DNA of 64,000 bases from Streptomyces regalis. Lineage in GTDB: Bacteria; Actinomycetota; Actinomycetes; Streptomycetales; Streptomycetaceae. The DNA lies in contig NZ_LLZG01000361.1 of the NCBI RefSeq assembly GCF_001509475.1, positions 15,300 to 79,299 on the forward strand, written 5' to 3'. The notes below the pieces were generated by a model, which saw nothing but the letters and a program-made list of their open reading frames with translations, ran no database searches and was not told the origin of the DNA. Position 1 is the first letter of the stretch; each line of letters starts with the position of its first letter. Of this stretch, positions 1-8,521 are shown piece by piece. The translations under genes were made by a program, and so were the position numbers.

Positions 1-543
1 GTTCGCGGGATTCGTACCCCCCTCGAACCGCAGGTACCAGCGGGGCATCAGACCGCCGCCCTGGGAGTGTCCCACCAGGTCGACCTGGCGGGCACCGGTG
101 GCATCGAGCACCCGGTCGACGTAGCGGGCGATCTCGCGGGCGGAGTCGGGGATGTGCCGCGTGGCCTTGAACGGAGATCCCGGTTCCCCGCCGTAATTCG
201 GCGCGAAGACGCAGTACCCGGCCTTCTTCAGCCAAGGGGACAGCATGATCCAGTTCTGGGCGTTCGTGAGGGTCGCGTGGAGCAGGACGACAGGGCGCGG
301 GTGCGCAGCAGTTGGCTTGCACTTCCAGTCGTTCGCTCCCGGCGGCGGAGCATCCGGCTGGAGGGTTCCCCGGATGAGGGCCTCCGGGGTCGAGACGGTC
401 GGCCCCGAATGCGGGCGGCTCGTGTCGTCAGCCGCGGCCGACGCCCCTGGGAGACCGAGTGCCAGGGCCGTGATCGCGCCGATAGCCGCGAGCCAAGTGA
501 TCAGTCGGGAACGCGGCGCAGGCCGGGCAGGGCGATGTGACAT
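1..543 (-). CDS. secreted lipase of the EstA/class 2 lipase type (3' end outside window)
   Basis: Alpha/beta-hydrolase read from ATG at 543; GAGGAG lies about 8 bases upstream. The N-terminus begins MSHRPARPAPRSRLITWL, followed by a hydrophobic stretch and an ASAAAD-type signal-peptidase site near residue 38, so it is probably exported. The body contains VVLLHATLTNAQNW (oxyanion-hole region), a cysteine in KKAGYCVFAPNYGG and the nucleophile elbow GHSQGG near the window edge, where the catalytic Ser sits. This matches the secreted triacylglycerol lipase (lipase_2) family of actinomycetes, which hydrolyses acyl esters outside the cell. The Asp and His of the triad lie beyond the window. The gene is transcribed away from the broken dehydrogenase and looks monocistronic. 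Confidence 0.8.
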   Translation of the reverse strand, partial: MSHRPARPAPRSRLITWLAAIGAITALALGLPGASAAADDTSRPHSGPTVSTPEALIRGTLQPDAPPPGANDWKCKPTAAHPRPVVLLHATLTNAQNWIMLSPWLKKAGYCVFAPNYGGEPGSPFKATRHIPDSAREIARYVDRVLDATGARQVDLVGHSQGGGLMPRWYLRFEGGTNPAN

Positions 544-845
544 TCTTCCGCTCCTCGTCAGGGTCGGCCACAGGCGGATGGCCAAGATCCTCAAGGAGCG
601 GCCTCTGGGACTACGGCCGTCCCGCGCCGGACGCGCCCCCGTTGGAGTAGCACCTTTCATTCATGCGGCTCTGCCCCAGCCGTTGTCCCCCTGCCGTCCC
701 GCACCGGTGCCGCGCACGCAGGTCCCCAAGTCCCGTCGAAGGGCGTGCGCTCTGGCATTCCGGCCGTGGAGGAGCAGGTCATGCCAGAGAGTGTGCTGTT
801 TCCGGGACGGCACGGGTGCGGCTTGCGCGACCAGGCCGCGGTCGG
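544..845. other. intergenic region upstream of the lipase
   Basis: About 300 bases without a convincing gene. It should hold the lipase promoter (minus strand). A 9-bp inverted repeat (ctctggcat at 750-758, atgccagag at 781-789, 22-base spacer) is the only structure noticed. It could be an operator or a weak hairpin. Confidence 0.4.
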
Positions 846-1661
846 TCACCACGTCGGCCGCGCCGACACCCCGCCGTCCACCACCAGGTCGTGCCCCGTC
901 ACCCACGACGCGAGCCCCGACGCCAGGAACACACACGCGTCCCCCACGTCCTCCGGCCGCCCCAACCTCCCGGTCGGCACCGCCCGTTCCCACCTGCGCA
1001 CCCCGTCCGGCCACGCCTCCGCCAGCCCCTCCCGGTCGCTCAGCCCCGGCGAGACCGTGTTGACCCGGACCCCGAAGCGTCCGTACTCCAGGGCGGCTGA
1101 GCGGGCGTGCATCACCACCGCCGCCTTCGACGCGGAGTAGTGGGCGTGCAGGGGCGCCGGATGGCTCGCCTCGATGGAGGCGATGTGGGTCACCGAGCCG
1201 CCCCCGGCCTGCTCTCGCATGATCTCGACCGCAGCCTGCGTACACGCGAAGACGCTCGACAAGTTGGTGGCACGACCGCCCGCCAGTCCGCCACCGACAT
1301 CCCGGCCAGCTCGCGCACCGGCTGTACCCCCGCGTTGTTGACCAGCGCGGTCAGTCGCCCGCCCCCGCGCCCGTCGCCCCACTCGGCGGCCTCGCCGACC
1401 AGCCGCCGACACGCGTCCTCATCGGCCAGGTCGGCCTGAAGGACGACGGCCCGCCCACCGGACTCCCGGATAAGGGACGCCACTTCCCCAGCCGCCGCCA
1501 CTGCCGTACGGCTGGGGGTGCCCCCTCTGGGGGAGCAGCACGACCGCCGCCCCCTCCTGCGCGAACCGCATCGCGATCCCCCGCCCGATGCCGCCGCCCG
1601 CACCCGTGACCAGGGCGACCTGCCCTTCGAGGAGCCCACTGAGTCCGCTGAGTCCGCTCAT
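846..1661 (-). pseudogene. short-chain dehydrogenase/reductase (SDR), broken by two frame lesions
   Basis: Classical SDR spread over three reading frames. From ATG 1661 the first frame gives the Rossmann start (GQVALVTGAGGGIGRGIA, TGxxxGxG) up to AAVVLL near 1540. The middle part (EVASLIRESGGRAVVLQADL, LVNNAGVQPVREL, containing NNAG) is in a second frame. From about 1275 the third frame gives TNLSSVFACTQAA, the catalytic YSASK (Y and K) and the C-terminal WVTGHDLVVDGG. The first shift coincides with a palindromic repeat at 1511-1536. The second looks like a one-base deletion near 1277. The start overlaps the cupin stop (ATGA), so it was the last gene of the iron-linked operon. Substrate unknown. 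Either a pseudogene or an assembly problem. Confidence 0.8.
1511..1536. repeat. 26-bp palindromic repeat, copy 1 (inside SDR)
   Basis: Near-palindrome of the form gctgggggtg...tctgggggagc. It matches the copy at 43349-43374 at 25 of 26 positions. It lies exactly where the SDR reading frame is lost. A 14-base fragment (cccctctgggggag) also occurs at 3891-3904, near the amber codon of the acylase gene. Confidence 0.65.
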
Positions 1662-2131
1662 GGGCGGCACAGTCCCGCGATCCGGGCGGCTTCGGCGGGA
1701 TAGCGCGCCGTCAGCTCCGCCAAGTCGCCGTGCTCGTAGCCCTCGTAGGTGAAGCCGGGCGCCATCGTGCAGCCGAAGAAGGTCCAGGACCCACCCGTCA
1801 CCACCCGGGCGCCCATCCAGGTTCCGGCGGGGACGGTGAGCTGGATGTGCTGGCCGCGCAGTATGTCGGGGCCGAGTACGGCGGTGCGTGACGTGCCGTC
1901 GGGGGCGAGGAGCAGCATCTCCAGGGGGTCGCCCAGATAGAAGTGCCAGACCTCGTCGGACGGCAGGCGATGCAGGGCCGAGAAGTCGTCGGCGGTCAGC
2001 AGGACGACGATCGCGGAGCCCTGCGGGCGCCCGTCGGCCAGCTCCGGTCCCGCCCAGGTGCGCCGGAACAGTCCGCCCTCGCGCGGGATCGGCTCCAGGG
2101 AGTAGTGCGCGACAAGGTCGTCAGGGGTCAC
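1658..2131 (-). CDS. cupin protein, DUF985 type
   Basis: 157 residues, starting with GTG at 2131 that overlaps the acetyltransferase stop (GTGA). The sequence shows the DUF985 cupin pattern: an EVWHFYLGDPLEML strand pair, LGPDILRGQHIQLTVPAGTWMGAR, then GGSWTFFGCTMAPGFTYEGYE. This fold family (yeast YML079w-like) is a small-molecule-binding beta barrel whose reaction is not established. It is third gene of a tightly overlapping operon whose first two genes suggest siderophore handling, so an accessory role there is an inference. The ATGA overlap at 1658-1661 couples it to the broken SDR. Confidence 0.8.
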   Translation of the reverse strand: MTPDDLVAHYSLEPIPREGGLFRRTWAGPELADGRPQGSAIVVLLTADDFSALHRLPSDEVWHFYLGDPLEMLLLAPDGTSRTAVLGPDILRGQHIQLTVPAGTWMGARVVTGGSWTFFGCTMAPGFTYEGYEHGDLAELTARYPAEAARIAGLCRP

Positions 2132-2751
2132 ACCGGGAAGGCTACGCCCCGTTCAAGGAAGGCCAGTTGGGCGTCCTTCCGCGGGATGTACACGTCCGGG
2201 AGGTCGACCTCGGGCAGCACGACCGCCGGGCCCGCCGTGAAGCCCTGCCTGAGGAAGCGGGCGATGGCCTTCTCATTGCGCACATCGGGGTCCACCACGA
2301 CCCGCTGCCGGTCCAGGGTGAGGAAGACGTACGACGTGACGACCGTCAGGAGCGCCGAGGTCCACCCCGGCCGTGCGCCCTCCGGGCCGGCGGGCGCGAG
2401 AAGCAAATGGACGCCGATGTCGCCGGGACGGACTTCGTAGCACTCGCTGACCCGGTCGGCCTCCGGCTCGTACGTCTGGAGCAGCGCGACCGGGTCGGCG
2501 TCCCGTACGACCAGGAAGGCGTGGTGGGTGTCGAGGCCGGCCATGTGGGCGTAGATCTCGGCCACCTGGTCCCTGGTCAGGCCGTTCATGCCCCAGAAGG
2601 CGGCCCGTTCCTCGCTGACCCAGCCGTGGATCACCTCGGCGTCGGCGTGCGGGTCGAGGGGCAGGACGCGGACGCTGCCGAAACCGTCGACCACTTCTAC
2701 GTGGACGGGTGCGCGGACGGGTGCGCGGAGGATCCCGGGCAGCTCAGACAT
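2128..2751 (-). CDS. GNAT N-acetyltransferase, siderophore-biosynthesis type (IucB/RhbD-like)
   Basis: 207 residues from ATG 2751, chosen because it lies 5 bases past the acylase stop (8-bp overlap) and begins MSELPGILRAPV. The sequence has the Acetyltransf_8 layout: PLDPHADAEVIHGWVSEERAAFWGM near the N-terminus, DTHHAFLVVRDADPVALLQTYEPE, GDIGVHLLLAP, then RVVVDPDVRNEKAIARFLRQGF (acetyl-CoA region) and the terminal KDAQLAFLERG. Members acylate N-hydroxylated diamines or lysine side chains during hydroxamate siderophore assembly. Neither an IucA/IucC synthetase nor an N-hydroxylase is nearby, so it may serve an unlinked pathway or modify an existing siderophore. The upstream iron box implies iron control of the whole operon. 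Confidence 0.8.
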   Translation of the reverse strand: MSELPGILRAPVRAPVHVEVVDGFGSVRVLPLDPHADAEVIHGWVSEERAAFWGMNGLTRDQVAEIYAHMAGLDTHHAFLVVRDADPVALLQTYEPEADRVSECYEVRPGDIGVHLLLAPAGPEGARPGWTSALLTVVTSYVFLTLDRQRVVVDPDVRNEKAIARFLRQGFTAGPAVVLPEVDLPDVYIPRKDAQLAFLERGVAFPV

Positions 2752-4909
2752 CGGACTCCTTCTCGAACTTGGTGAAATCGGTGACGACCGGGGCCAGATC
2801 TCCCCTGCCCCACAAGGGGAGTTGGTCACGGTGGTGGGGTGAGCCGGGGATGCCGGACGCGCCGAGCGGGACCACCCAGCGGCTGGCCTCGCGGTCGGCC
2901 AGGTCCCAGACGTAGCGGGCGGCGGGGCCGCGAGCGCTCAGGTCGGTGAGGCCGGGTACGGCGGAGGTGCACAGCACGCAGTCGTGGTCGCCGGAGAGGG
3001 CGGGTTCGTCGTACGCGTCCCAGGTGAGCGCCCGCCAGGGGGCGAGGCGATGGGTGTCGCCCCAGGTCCCGGTGGGCTGCCGGGCGGCGGCCACGTCCTC
3101 CACCGCCGCGCGGACGGTCTCGGCGCGGTCGATGCCGTACGACTCCTCCAACTCCTCGGCGCGCAGCAGGTGTTCGAGGGCGAAGCCGACGCGCGGGAGC
3201 AGGGCCAGCCAGGGGAGGAGCACCTCCGGGTAGGCGGGCGGGGCCGACAGCGCGGCGAACGCCGGGTGGGCGGCGAGTTGGCGTACGACCGCCCCGCGCA
3301 CCGCTGCGTACACGGCCGCGGCCTCGCTGCTCGCGTCCATGCGGCGGTCCCAGGCCAGGAGGGTCCGCCGGATGAGGGCGGCCTCGGGGGTGAGGGTGTC
3401 GATGGTGCGCAGGATCTCCAACAGGGGTTCCGCGGAGGCCAGTTGCGTGTCCATGTGGATCGCCGGCATGTCGGCGGCCGACCAGCGCTCCTTCTCGCCC
3501 AGCAGCTCCGTGATGCGGTCGGCGCGATGGGGCGGGGCGAACTCGACGCCGAGCGGCGTGGCGAGGCCGCGCTGGTTGGCCATGGCGGCGACGCCATCGG
3601 TGAGACCGCCGCGGGGCGTCTCGTGCCAGCCGTGCCAGTCGTGGCCGGGCTCCCAGGCGGGCACGAGCCGGATGCGGTTGGCCTCGGAGCGTACCGGCAC
3701 CTTCCCAGCGACGCGGTGCAGCAGCCCGCCCTCGGTGTCGGCGGCCTGGACGACATTGACGGGCTCGGCCCACAGCTCGACGGCACGGTCGACGTCGGCG
3801 ACGCGGCGGGCGCGCAGGAGCGGGAGCAGGGCACTGAAGCCGAGGTCGGAGGTGACGCGAGGTGGGTAGCGGAGGGCGACGGCGAGGTTACCCCTCTGGG
3901 GGAGGGTAGGGGCGGCAGGGGCGAGCAACTCACCGCCCGCACCCCCCTCAGCCACCTCATCCACCTAAGCCACCCCACTCTCCACCCCCTCCGGCCCCCC
4001 GATGATCCCCGGCCCCCCCTCGGTCTCGATCCCCTCGACCCCGCCCGGCTCCCCCCCCGCCCCCTCCACGACCTCGATGTGCCGCACCGCCCGCCGCCAC
4101 ACCCCGTCCGGCCCCAGCGCCTCCACCCCCGCCCCCGTACGCCGCAACTGCTCCCGGTACAGGTCCTGGTAGTCGGCCATGGCGTTGGTGATGGCCCAGG
4201 CGACGGTGCCGGTGTGCCCGAAGTGGGCGATGCCCGGGATGCCAGGGACGGCGAGGCCGACGACGTCGAACTCGGGGCAGGACAGGTGGATCTGCTGGTA
4301 GACGCCGGGCTCCTCGATGAACCGATGAGGATCCCCGGCGATGATCGCGTGCCCGGTGACGGTCCGTTCCCCGCTCACCAGCCAGCCGTTGCTGCCGGAG
4401 GTGCCGGGCCCGTCGGTGGCGAACAGCCCGACCGCGTCGGCGCCGAGATGCCGTACGACCTGCTCGCGCCAGAGCTTGGCCGGGAAGCCGGCGAAGAGGA
4501 TGTGGACGCCGAGCCAGACGCCGAGCGGCGTCCAGGGCTCCCAACGCCCCGGCACGAGCCCGGTCCGCGCGAACTCCGGCGTACGACGGGCCCCCTCGGC
4601 CAGCCCTTCATTCACGCCGTCGACATACGCCCGCACCCACGCCGCAGTCTCCGGATCCCGCCCCTCCAGCTCGGCGAAGCATCGCCTCGCCGTGTCGTCG
4701 AGGCGGGCCCGTCTGACGAACCGGTCCCAGGGCAGGGCCTCGGCGCCGAGGAAGGACGCGGACGTGCCCTGGGACCGGTGCCGCTCCACCTCCAGCTGCC
4801 AGGCCCGGTCGAGGGCGGTGACGCGGCCCTGTACGCGGGCGAGTTCGCTCGCCCCGTCCGCACGCAGATGCGGAATGCCCCAGGCATCGCGGAAGATCTC
4901 GCCGGTCAC
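2744..4909 (-). pseudogene. penicillin acylase family Ntn-hydrolase interrupted by an in-frame amber codon
   Basis: GTG start at 4909 is preceded by a strong AAAGGAGGGG. Codons 1-314 give the N-terminal part, with the self-processing site GTSGSNGW (nucleophile Ser about 173, the new beta-chain N-terminus) and AIIAGDPHR. A TAG at 3967-3965 is followed at once, in the same frame, by GTG at 3964 and a further 406 codons ending at 2744 (RYPPRVTSDLGFSALLPLL, EPVNVVQAADTEGGLLHRVAG, PAWEPGHDWHGWHETPRGG). The family hydrolyses amide bonds of acylated small molecules such as beta-lactams and acyl-homoserine lactones. The stop lies in a low-complexity, GC-rich linker. The two halves could be a pseudogene, separately translated halves, or a sequencing error. 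First gene of the iron-box operon. Confidence 0.75.
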
Positions 4910-4927
4910 CTGTGCCCCTCCTTTGCT

Positions 4928-4946
4928 TTAGGTTAGGCTTCCCTAA
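4928..4946. promoter_or_regulatory. iron box (DmdR1/IdeR-type operator)
   Basis: The 19-mer TTAGGTTAGGCTTCCCTAA is very close to the actinobacterial iron-box consensus TTAGGTTAGGCTaACCTAA bound by iron-loaded DmdR1/IdeR/DtxR. It lies between the reductase gene (ATG 4987) and the divergent acylase operon (GTG 4909), so both sides are probably derepressed under iron starvation. Confidence 0.88.
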
Positions 4947-4986
4947 GTTATTGGTGCAGGAATCGTACGCGAAGGGTGAAGACACC

Positions 4987-5706
4987 ATGGCGCAGGGGCA
5001 CGGCTGGGAGGGCGCGGTCCTGAAGCTGCTGCGCGCCAAGGACTTCGTCTTCACGGTGACGGACGCCGAGGACGTCACCGAGCACTACCGCCGCGTCCAC
5101 CTCACGGACGGCGGCATGCTGGCCGCAACCGGCGTGCACCCCACCATGTGGGTCCGCCTGTGGTTCGACAACGCGGGCAAGCCCCACCAGCGCGCCTACA
5201 CCCTGGTCGACCCGGACCCGGCGGCCGGCACCTTCAGCCTGGAGTTCGCCCTGCACGAGGGCTGCGCCAGCGACTGGGCGCGGACGGCGAAGCCCGGCGA
5301 CACCATCGAGGCGACCATCCACGGCACGGGGTTCACCGACCCCGACCCCGCCCCCTCCCACGTCTTCGCCGTCGCCGACCCCGCCTCCCTGCCCGCCCTC
5401 AACTCCCTGCTCTCCACCCTGGACTCGGCACCGGTGACGGTCTGGTTCGAGGGCGAGCAGGACGACCTGCCCTTCCGCACCGAACCGTCCCGCCACGAGG
5501 TGCGAAAGGTTCCCCGCCGCGACTCCGGCGCCCACCTGGTCGCCCAGGTGAAGGACGCCCTGCCCGGCCTCCTCGACGGCACCCCGGACCCGTACGTCTG
5601 GATCGCCTGCGACACGGCGACGACCCGCGCCCTCACGTCGTACGTCCGCAAGGAGCTGGGCCTGCCGAAGCAGCGGGTGAACGCGCTGGGGTACTGGCGG
5701 CCCTGA
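4987..5706 (+). CDS. siderophore-interacting protein (SIP), FAD-dependent ferric-siderophore reductase
   Basis: 239 residues from ATG 4987 with a GAAGGG-type site about 9 bases upstream. The N-terminal FAD_binding_9 barrel contains HQRAYTLVDPDPAAGTFSLEFALH (flavin-binding RxYT motif). The C-terminal SIP domain contains FAVADPASLPALNSLLSTL, YVWIACDTATTRALTSYVRKELG and ends with NALGYWRP, the family hallmark. SIPs reduce ferric siderophores in the cytoplasm to release Fe(II). The iron box immediately upstream fits this job. Length is typical for the short, single-unit SIP family. Confidence 0.9.
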   Translation: MAQGHGWEGAVLKLLRAKDFVFTVTDAEDVTEHYRRVHLTDGGMLAATGVHPTMWVRLWFDNAGKPHQRAYTLVDPDPAAGTFSLEFALHEGCASDWARTAKPGDTIEATIHGTGFTDPDPAPSHVFAVADPASLPALNSLLSTLDSAPVTVWFEGEQDDLPFRTEPSRHEVRKVPRRDSGAHLVAQVKDALPGLLDGTPDPYVWIACDTATTRALTSYVRKELGLPKQRVNALGYWRP

Positions 5707-5843
5707 CCTTGCGCAGGCCTACAACCCTCCCCGCGCCCGGTGCGTCAAGTGGGGCGTCTGTTGCACGAGTCGAGGAGTCACCAACGGCTCGGCCCAGCAT
5801 GGCCCGCGCGCGGCCGGACGCCCGGCGGGGCATGATCGGGTCC

Positions 5844-6251
5844 ATGGACGTCACCCTGCACCTCGCCCAGGACCCCGAGGCCGACGAACTCCTCGGCCGC
5901 AGCCCACTCGCGGCGCTGGTCGGCATGCTGCTGGACCAACAGGTTCCGATGGAGTGGGCGTTCAAGGGGCCCCGCACGATCGCGGACCGCCTCGGCACGG
6001 AGGACCTGGACGCGCACGACATCGCCGCGCAGGCCCCGGAGGCGTTCGCGTCCCTCCTCTCCGAGAAACCGGCCGTACACCGCTACCCGGGCTCGATGGC
6101 CAAGCGGATCCAGCAGCTGTGCCAGTACCTGGTCGAGCACTACGACGGTGACGCCGAACTCGTCTGGAAGGGCGTCGACGACGGACGGGAACTCCTGCGC
6201 CGCCTGGAGGACCTGCCCGGCTTCGGCAAACAGAAGGCACAGATCTTCTAA
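5844..6251 (+). pseudogene. HhH-GPD base-excision repair protein, 5' part cut off by element integration
   Basis: Begins MDVTLHLAQDPEADELLGR, with LLDQQVPMEWAFKGP (helix-hairpin region) and DLPGFGKQKAQIF before a TAA at 6249-6251. Its continuation (LALLGKQLDVRPQGWQEAAG) is found 24 kb away at 30391-30592. Joining the two restores a protein of about 200 residues typical of the short actinobacterial HhH-GPD family. The stop codon is supplied by the integrated element. The truncated product lacks the second half of the glycosylase fold and is probably inactive. Spacing of 137 bases from the SIP stop shows nothing else coding. Confidence 0.85.
6236..6248. repeat. attL core of the integrated element
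   Basis: The 13-mer ggcacagatcttc is repeated exactly at 30391-30403. The flanking chromosomal halves at the two sites join into one HhH-GPD reading frame, which identifies the repeats as the crossover core. The integrase stop codon touches this site. Confidence 0.85.
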
Positions 6252-7576
6252 CGCAACGCGCTGGCCTGCATGTTCTTGTCGCTCCCACCCTCGGAGGGCA
6301 CAACGGGGGCACTCGACCCCGGAATCAGCCCGTCGATCGTCGCCCCGAGAGCACCGTCGACAGCCTTCTTCGTCCGCTCCTCACTCGACGGCATCAAGTG
6401 CGTGTACGTCCGAAGCGTGAACGCCGGATCGTGGTGGCCCAGATACTCCGAGAGGGCCTTGATGTTCTCGCCCGCGTCCAGCAGCACCGAGGCGTAGTGG
6501 TGCCGCAACGCGTGCATCCCGTCTTCTGGGGCCGCCGCGTACTGCTTGCCCTTCTTGCGTGGCGGAATCACACCGGCCGCGGCGAGGGCCGGCTTCCACA
6601 CCCGCGCGGTGAACGCGTTCGCGTCCACCACTCCGCCATCGGTCGCGGTGAACACGAGCTGCACCGCCGTGGGCTTTCCGTCCGGCACCTTCCAGGGCAG
6701 CGTCACCCGCTTCGCCGGATACGCCTTGAGGTGCGCGGCCAGGGCAGCAGCCACCTTCGGGGAGAGCGGTACCTCACGGACCTTTCCGCCCTTGGGCAGC
6801 GCGAACACCCTGCGGTAGCGCACCCGCTTGACCTGGCGGCGCACGTGGACGACGCCACGTAGGAAGTCGATGTCATCCGGGCTGAGTCCAAGGATCTCGC
6901 CCTGACGGAGGCCGACGCCGGCGCCGAGAACCCCCGTGCAGATGTACGGGCCCGGGAGCGCGGCCAGGACGGCGGCGACCCGCTCGGCGGTCCACGGCAC
7001 GATCTTCTTGTGCTCGGCTTTCGGGACCTTCACCGACTTGGCCTGGCACGGGTTCTTCGCGATCACCTCGTCGTCCGTGGCGGCACCCATGATGGCCGAC
7101 AGGGTGCCGAGGATGCCGTTCGCGTACGTCGGGCTCATGGTCTCGGCGAGCATCCCGGACAGCCAGCTCTGCACCGTGGACGGACGGATAGACCGGATCG
7201 GGCGGGAGCCGAGGACCGGGAGGATGTGCTTGAGGTGACGCTCGCGGACCTCGATGGTGGACGGATCGGAGGTGCGGGCGGCGAGCCAGTCCTGCGCGAA
7301 CTCCCGCAGCGTCGTCTTGCCGGCCTTGGGGTCTACGAAGGTGCCGCGGTTGAGGTCGGCCTCGACCTCGGCGGCACGCGCGTCGGCGGCGGAGCGCTTC
7401 TCGAAGTTCTCCTTGCGCTGCTCGCCGTCGGCGTCCCGGTAGCGCACCTGCCAGCGCTTTCCCACGCCGTGTTCGGCGGATGGTACGAGAGTGCGGGTCT
7501 TGCTGGTGTGCTCGGCACACGGCTTGGCGTCCTTCTTGGGGCGGCTCAAGTGCCACCGGTCGTAGACCTCAGCCAC
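6248..7576 (-). CDS. int: tyrosine-type site-specific integrase
   Basis: 442 residues from GTG 7576, which overlaps the repressor stop by 8 bases (a TTG at 7597 is an alternative). It has an N-terminal SAM-like/arm-binding part, a core-binding domain (TTLREFAQDWLAA...RHLKHILPVLG) and a C-terminal catalytic domain with Arg in GLRQGE (about 224), HALR (His 355, Arg 358), His 381 in LGHHD and the nucleophile Tyr 391 in LRTYTH. It catalyses integration and, with the Xis-like protein, excision at the HhH-GPD site. The stop codon lies in attL, the usual position for an integrase next to its attachment site. Co-transcribed with the XRE repressor. Confidence 0.93.
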   Translation of the reverse strand: MAEVYDRWHLSRPKKDAKPCAEHTSKTRTLVPSAEHGVGKRWQVRYRDADGEQRKENFEKRSAADARAAEVEADLNRGTFVDPKAGKTTLREFAQDWLAARTSDPSTIEVRERHLKHILPVLGSRPIRSIRPSTVQSWLSGMLAETMSPTYANGILGTLSAIMGAATDDEVIAKNPCQAKSVKVPKAEHKKIVPWTAERVAAVLAALPGPYICTGVLGAGVGLRQGEILGLSPDDIDFLRGVVHVRRQVKRVRYRRVFALPKGGKVREVPLSPKVAAALAAHLKAYPAKRVTLPWKVPDGKPTAVQLVFTATDGGVVDANAFTARVWKPALAAAGVIPPRKKGKQYAAAPEDGMHALRHHYASVLLDAGENIKALSEYLGHHDPAFTLRTYTHLMPSSEERTKKAVDGALGATIDGLIPGSSAPVVPSEGGSDKNMQASALR

Positions 7577-8078
7577 GGCTTCCGCCTTCCTGGTCAAGTC
7601 GGTCTGCGATCTCCCGGAATCCGTCGCTCAAGGTGATCCCCTTCATGCGGGCGATGCGGGCCGCTTGCTCTTCCAGCGTGGTGGTATGCGCGCGGTGCAG
7701 GTCGGCTAGGGAGACCTCGGCCCGGTAGGTCCGTTCGTCGGTGCCGGGTAGCGGGTCCTCGCCACGCACCCAGGCGCGCACCATGTCGGAGTTCTCGGTG
7801 CGCGTCGGGGTGACCTGGTACGGGCGATCGTCGAGCGGCACGAGCAAGCTGGTGGGCGACACGTCGAGCGCAAGGGCGAGAGCGAACAGCTCTTGCACCG
7901 TGACGTTCTGGCGCTTCCCGTTCTCCAGATTGGCGACGGTGAAGCGGTCCCACCGGATGCCGTGCTTGTCGAGGGCCTTGCCAAGCTGGGCAGCGGTCCA
8001 GCCTCGCCGGCCTCGGAGTTCCTTGACCCTCTGGGCGATGCTGGCCACGGGGCCGACGGGGTTCGCGCTATGTGACAT
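7569..8078 (-). CDS. XRE-family repressor of the element
   Basis: 169 residues. N-terminal helix-turn-helix: RVKELRGRRGWTAAQLGKAL ... RFTVANLENGKR followed by LFALALALDVSPTSLLVPL. The C-terminal third (EVSLADLHRAHTTTLEEQAARIARMKG) is helical and probably dimerises. It diverges from the xis-like gene and precedes int with an 8-base overlap, the usual lysogeny-control layout. Probably holds the element quiescent by binding the inverted repeat at 8142-8168. Confidence 0.82.
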   Translation of the reverse strand: MSHSANPVGPVASIAQRVKELRGRRGWTAAQLGKALDKHGIRWDRFTVANLENGKRQNVTVQELFALALALDVSPTSLLVPLDDRPYQVTPTRTENSDMVRAWVRGEDPLPGTDERTYRAEVSLADLHRAHTTTLEEQAARIARMKGITLSDGFREIADRLDQEGGSRG

Positions 8079-8141
8079 GACTTCACCTTAGCGAGAGCTT
8101 GCATCACTTGTCACTCATGAGGAATGATTGCCCTTAGAGGA

Positions 8142-8168
8142 GATCTCACGCTCAAGCAAGGTGAGATC
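8142..8168. promoter_or_regulatory. inverted repeat in the divergent repressor/xis promoter region
   Basis: gatctcac (8142-8149) and gtgagatc (8161-8168) form an 8-bp perfect inverted repeat with an 11-base spacer, between the repressor (start 8078) and the xis-like gene (start 8192). Likely operator for the XRE protein. Confidence 0.5.
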
Positions 8169-8191
8169 ACATCACCTAGGGGAGAACTCCG

Positions 8192-8392
8192 GTGACCCAC
8201 AGCAACACGACCGCGCGTCGGCCGCTCGCAAAGCCGCAGGAGATCGCTGAGTACTGCGGTGTCCCGCTCGCCACCGTCTACCAGTGGTCCAGCCGTGGCG
8301 GCGGCCCGAAGCTCATCAAGGTCGGGCGGCACCTCCGCGCCCGCTGGGACGACGTCGAGGAGTGGCTCGACTCTCAGACCATCGCTGCGTGA
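8192..8392 (+). CDS. excisionase/AlpA-like helix-turn-helix protein
   Basis: 66 residues from GTG 8192, behind GGGGAG. Winged-helix MerR/AlpA fold: PQEIAEYCGVPLATVYQWSSRGGGPKLIKVGRHLRARWDDVEEWLDSQ. This DNA-bending family assists integrases in excision, or activates element genes. First rightward gene after the divergent repressor, so probably the first gene derepressed on induction. Confidence 0.85.
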   Translation: MTHSNTTARRPLAKPQEIAEYCGVPLATVYQWSSRGGGPKLIKVGRHLRARWDDVEEWLDSQTIAA

Positions 8393-8460
8393 GAGCGGCC
8401 CCCAGCAGCGCGCCAACGCTGCTGGAGGCCAGACGTCGGCCCATCCCAGACACGACGAAA

Positions 8461-8492
8461 CCCCGGGCACATCGCTCGCCAGCGACCCGGGG
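8461..8492 (+). terminator. hairpin downstream of the xis-like gene
   Basis: ccccggg ... cccgggg stem with an inner tcgct/agcga stem around a cgcc loop. It lies in the 129-base gap between the xis-like gene and the next gene and may attenuate transcription into the replication block. Confidence 0.6.
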
Positions 8493-8521
8493 CTCGTACT
8501 TAGAGAAAGGCACCTACGCCA

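Noticed and set aside
2984..4936. 650-codon open frame on the plus strand across the acylase gene
   Set aside because: It is antisense to clear acylase coding sequence, has Gly/Arg-rich low-complexity translation and no family features; long antisense frames are normal at this GC content.
2128..5706. A desferrioxamine (des) cluster
   Set aside because: The acetyltransferase and SIP fit, but no decarboxylase, N-hydroxylase or IucA/IucC synthetase is present.
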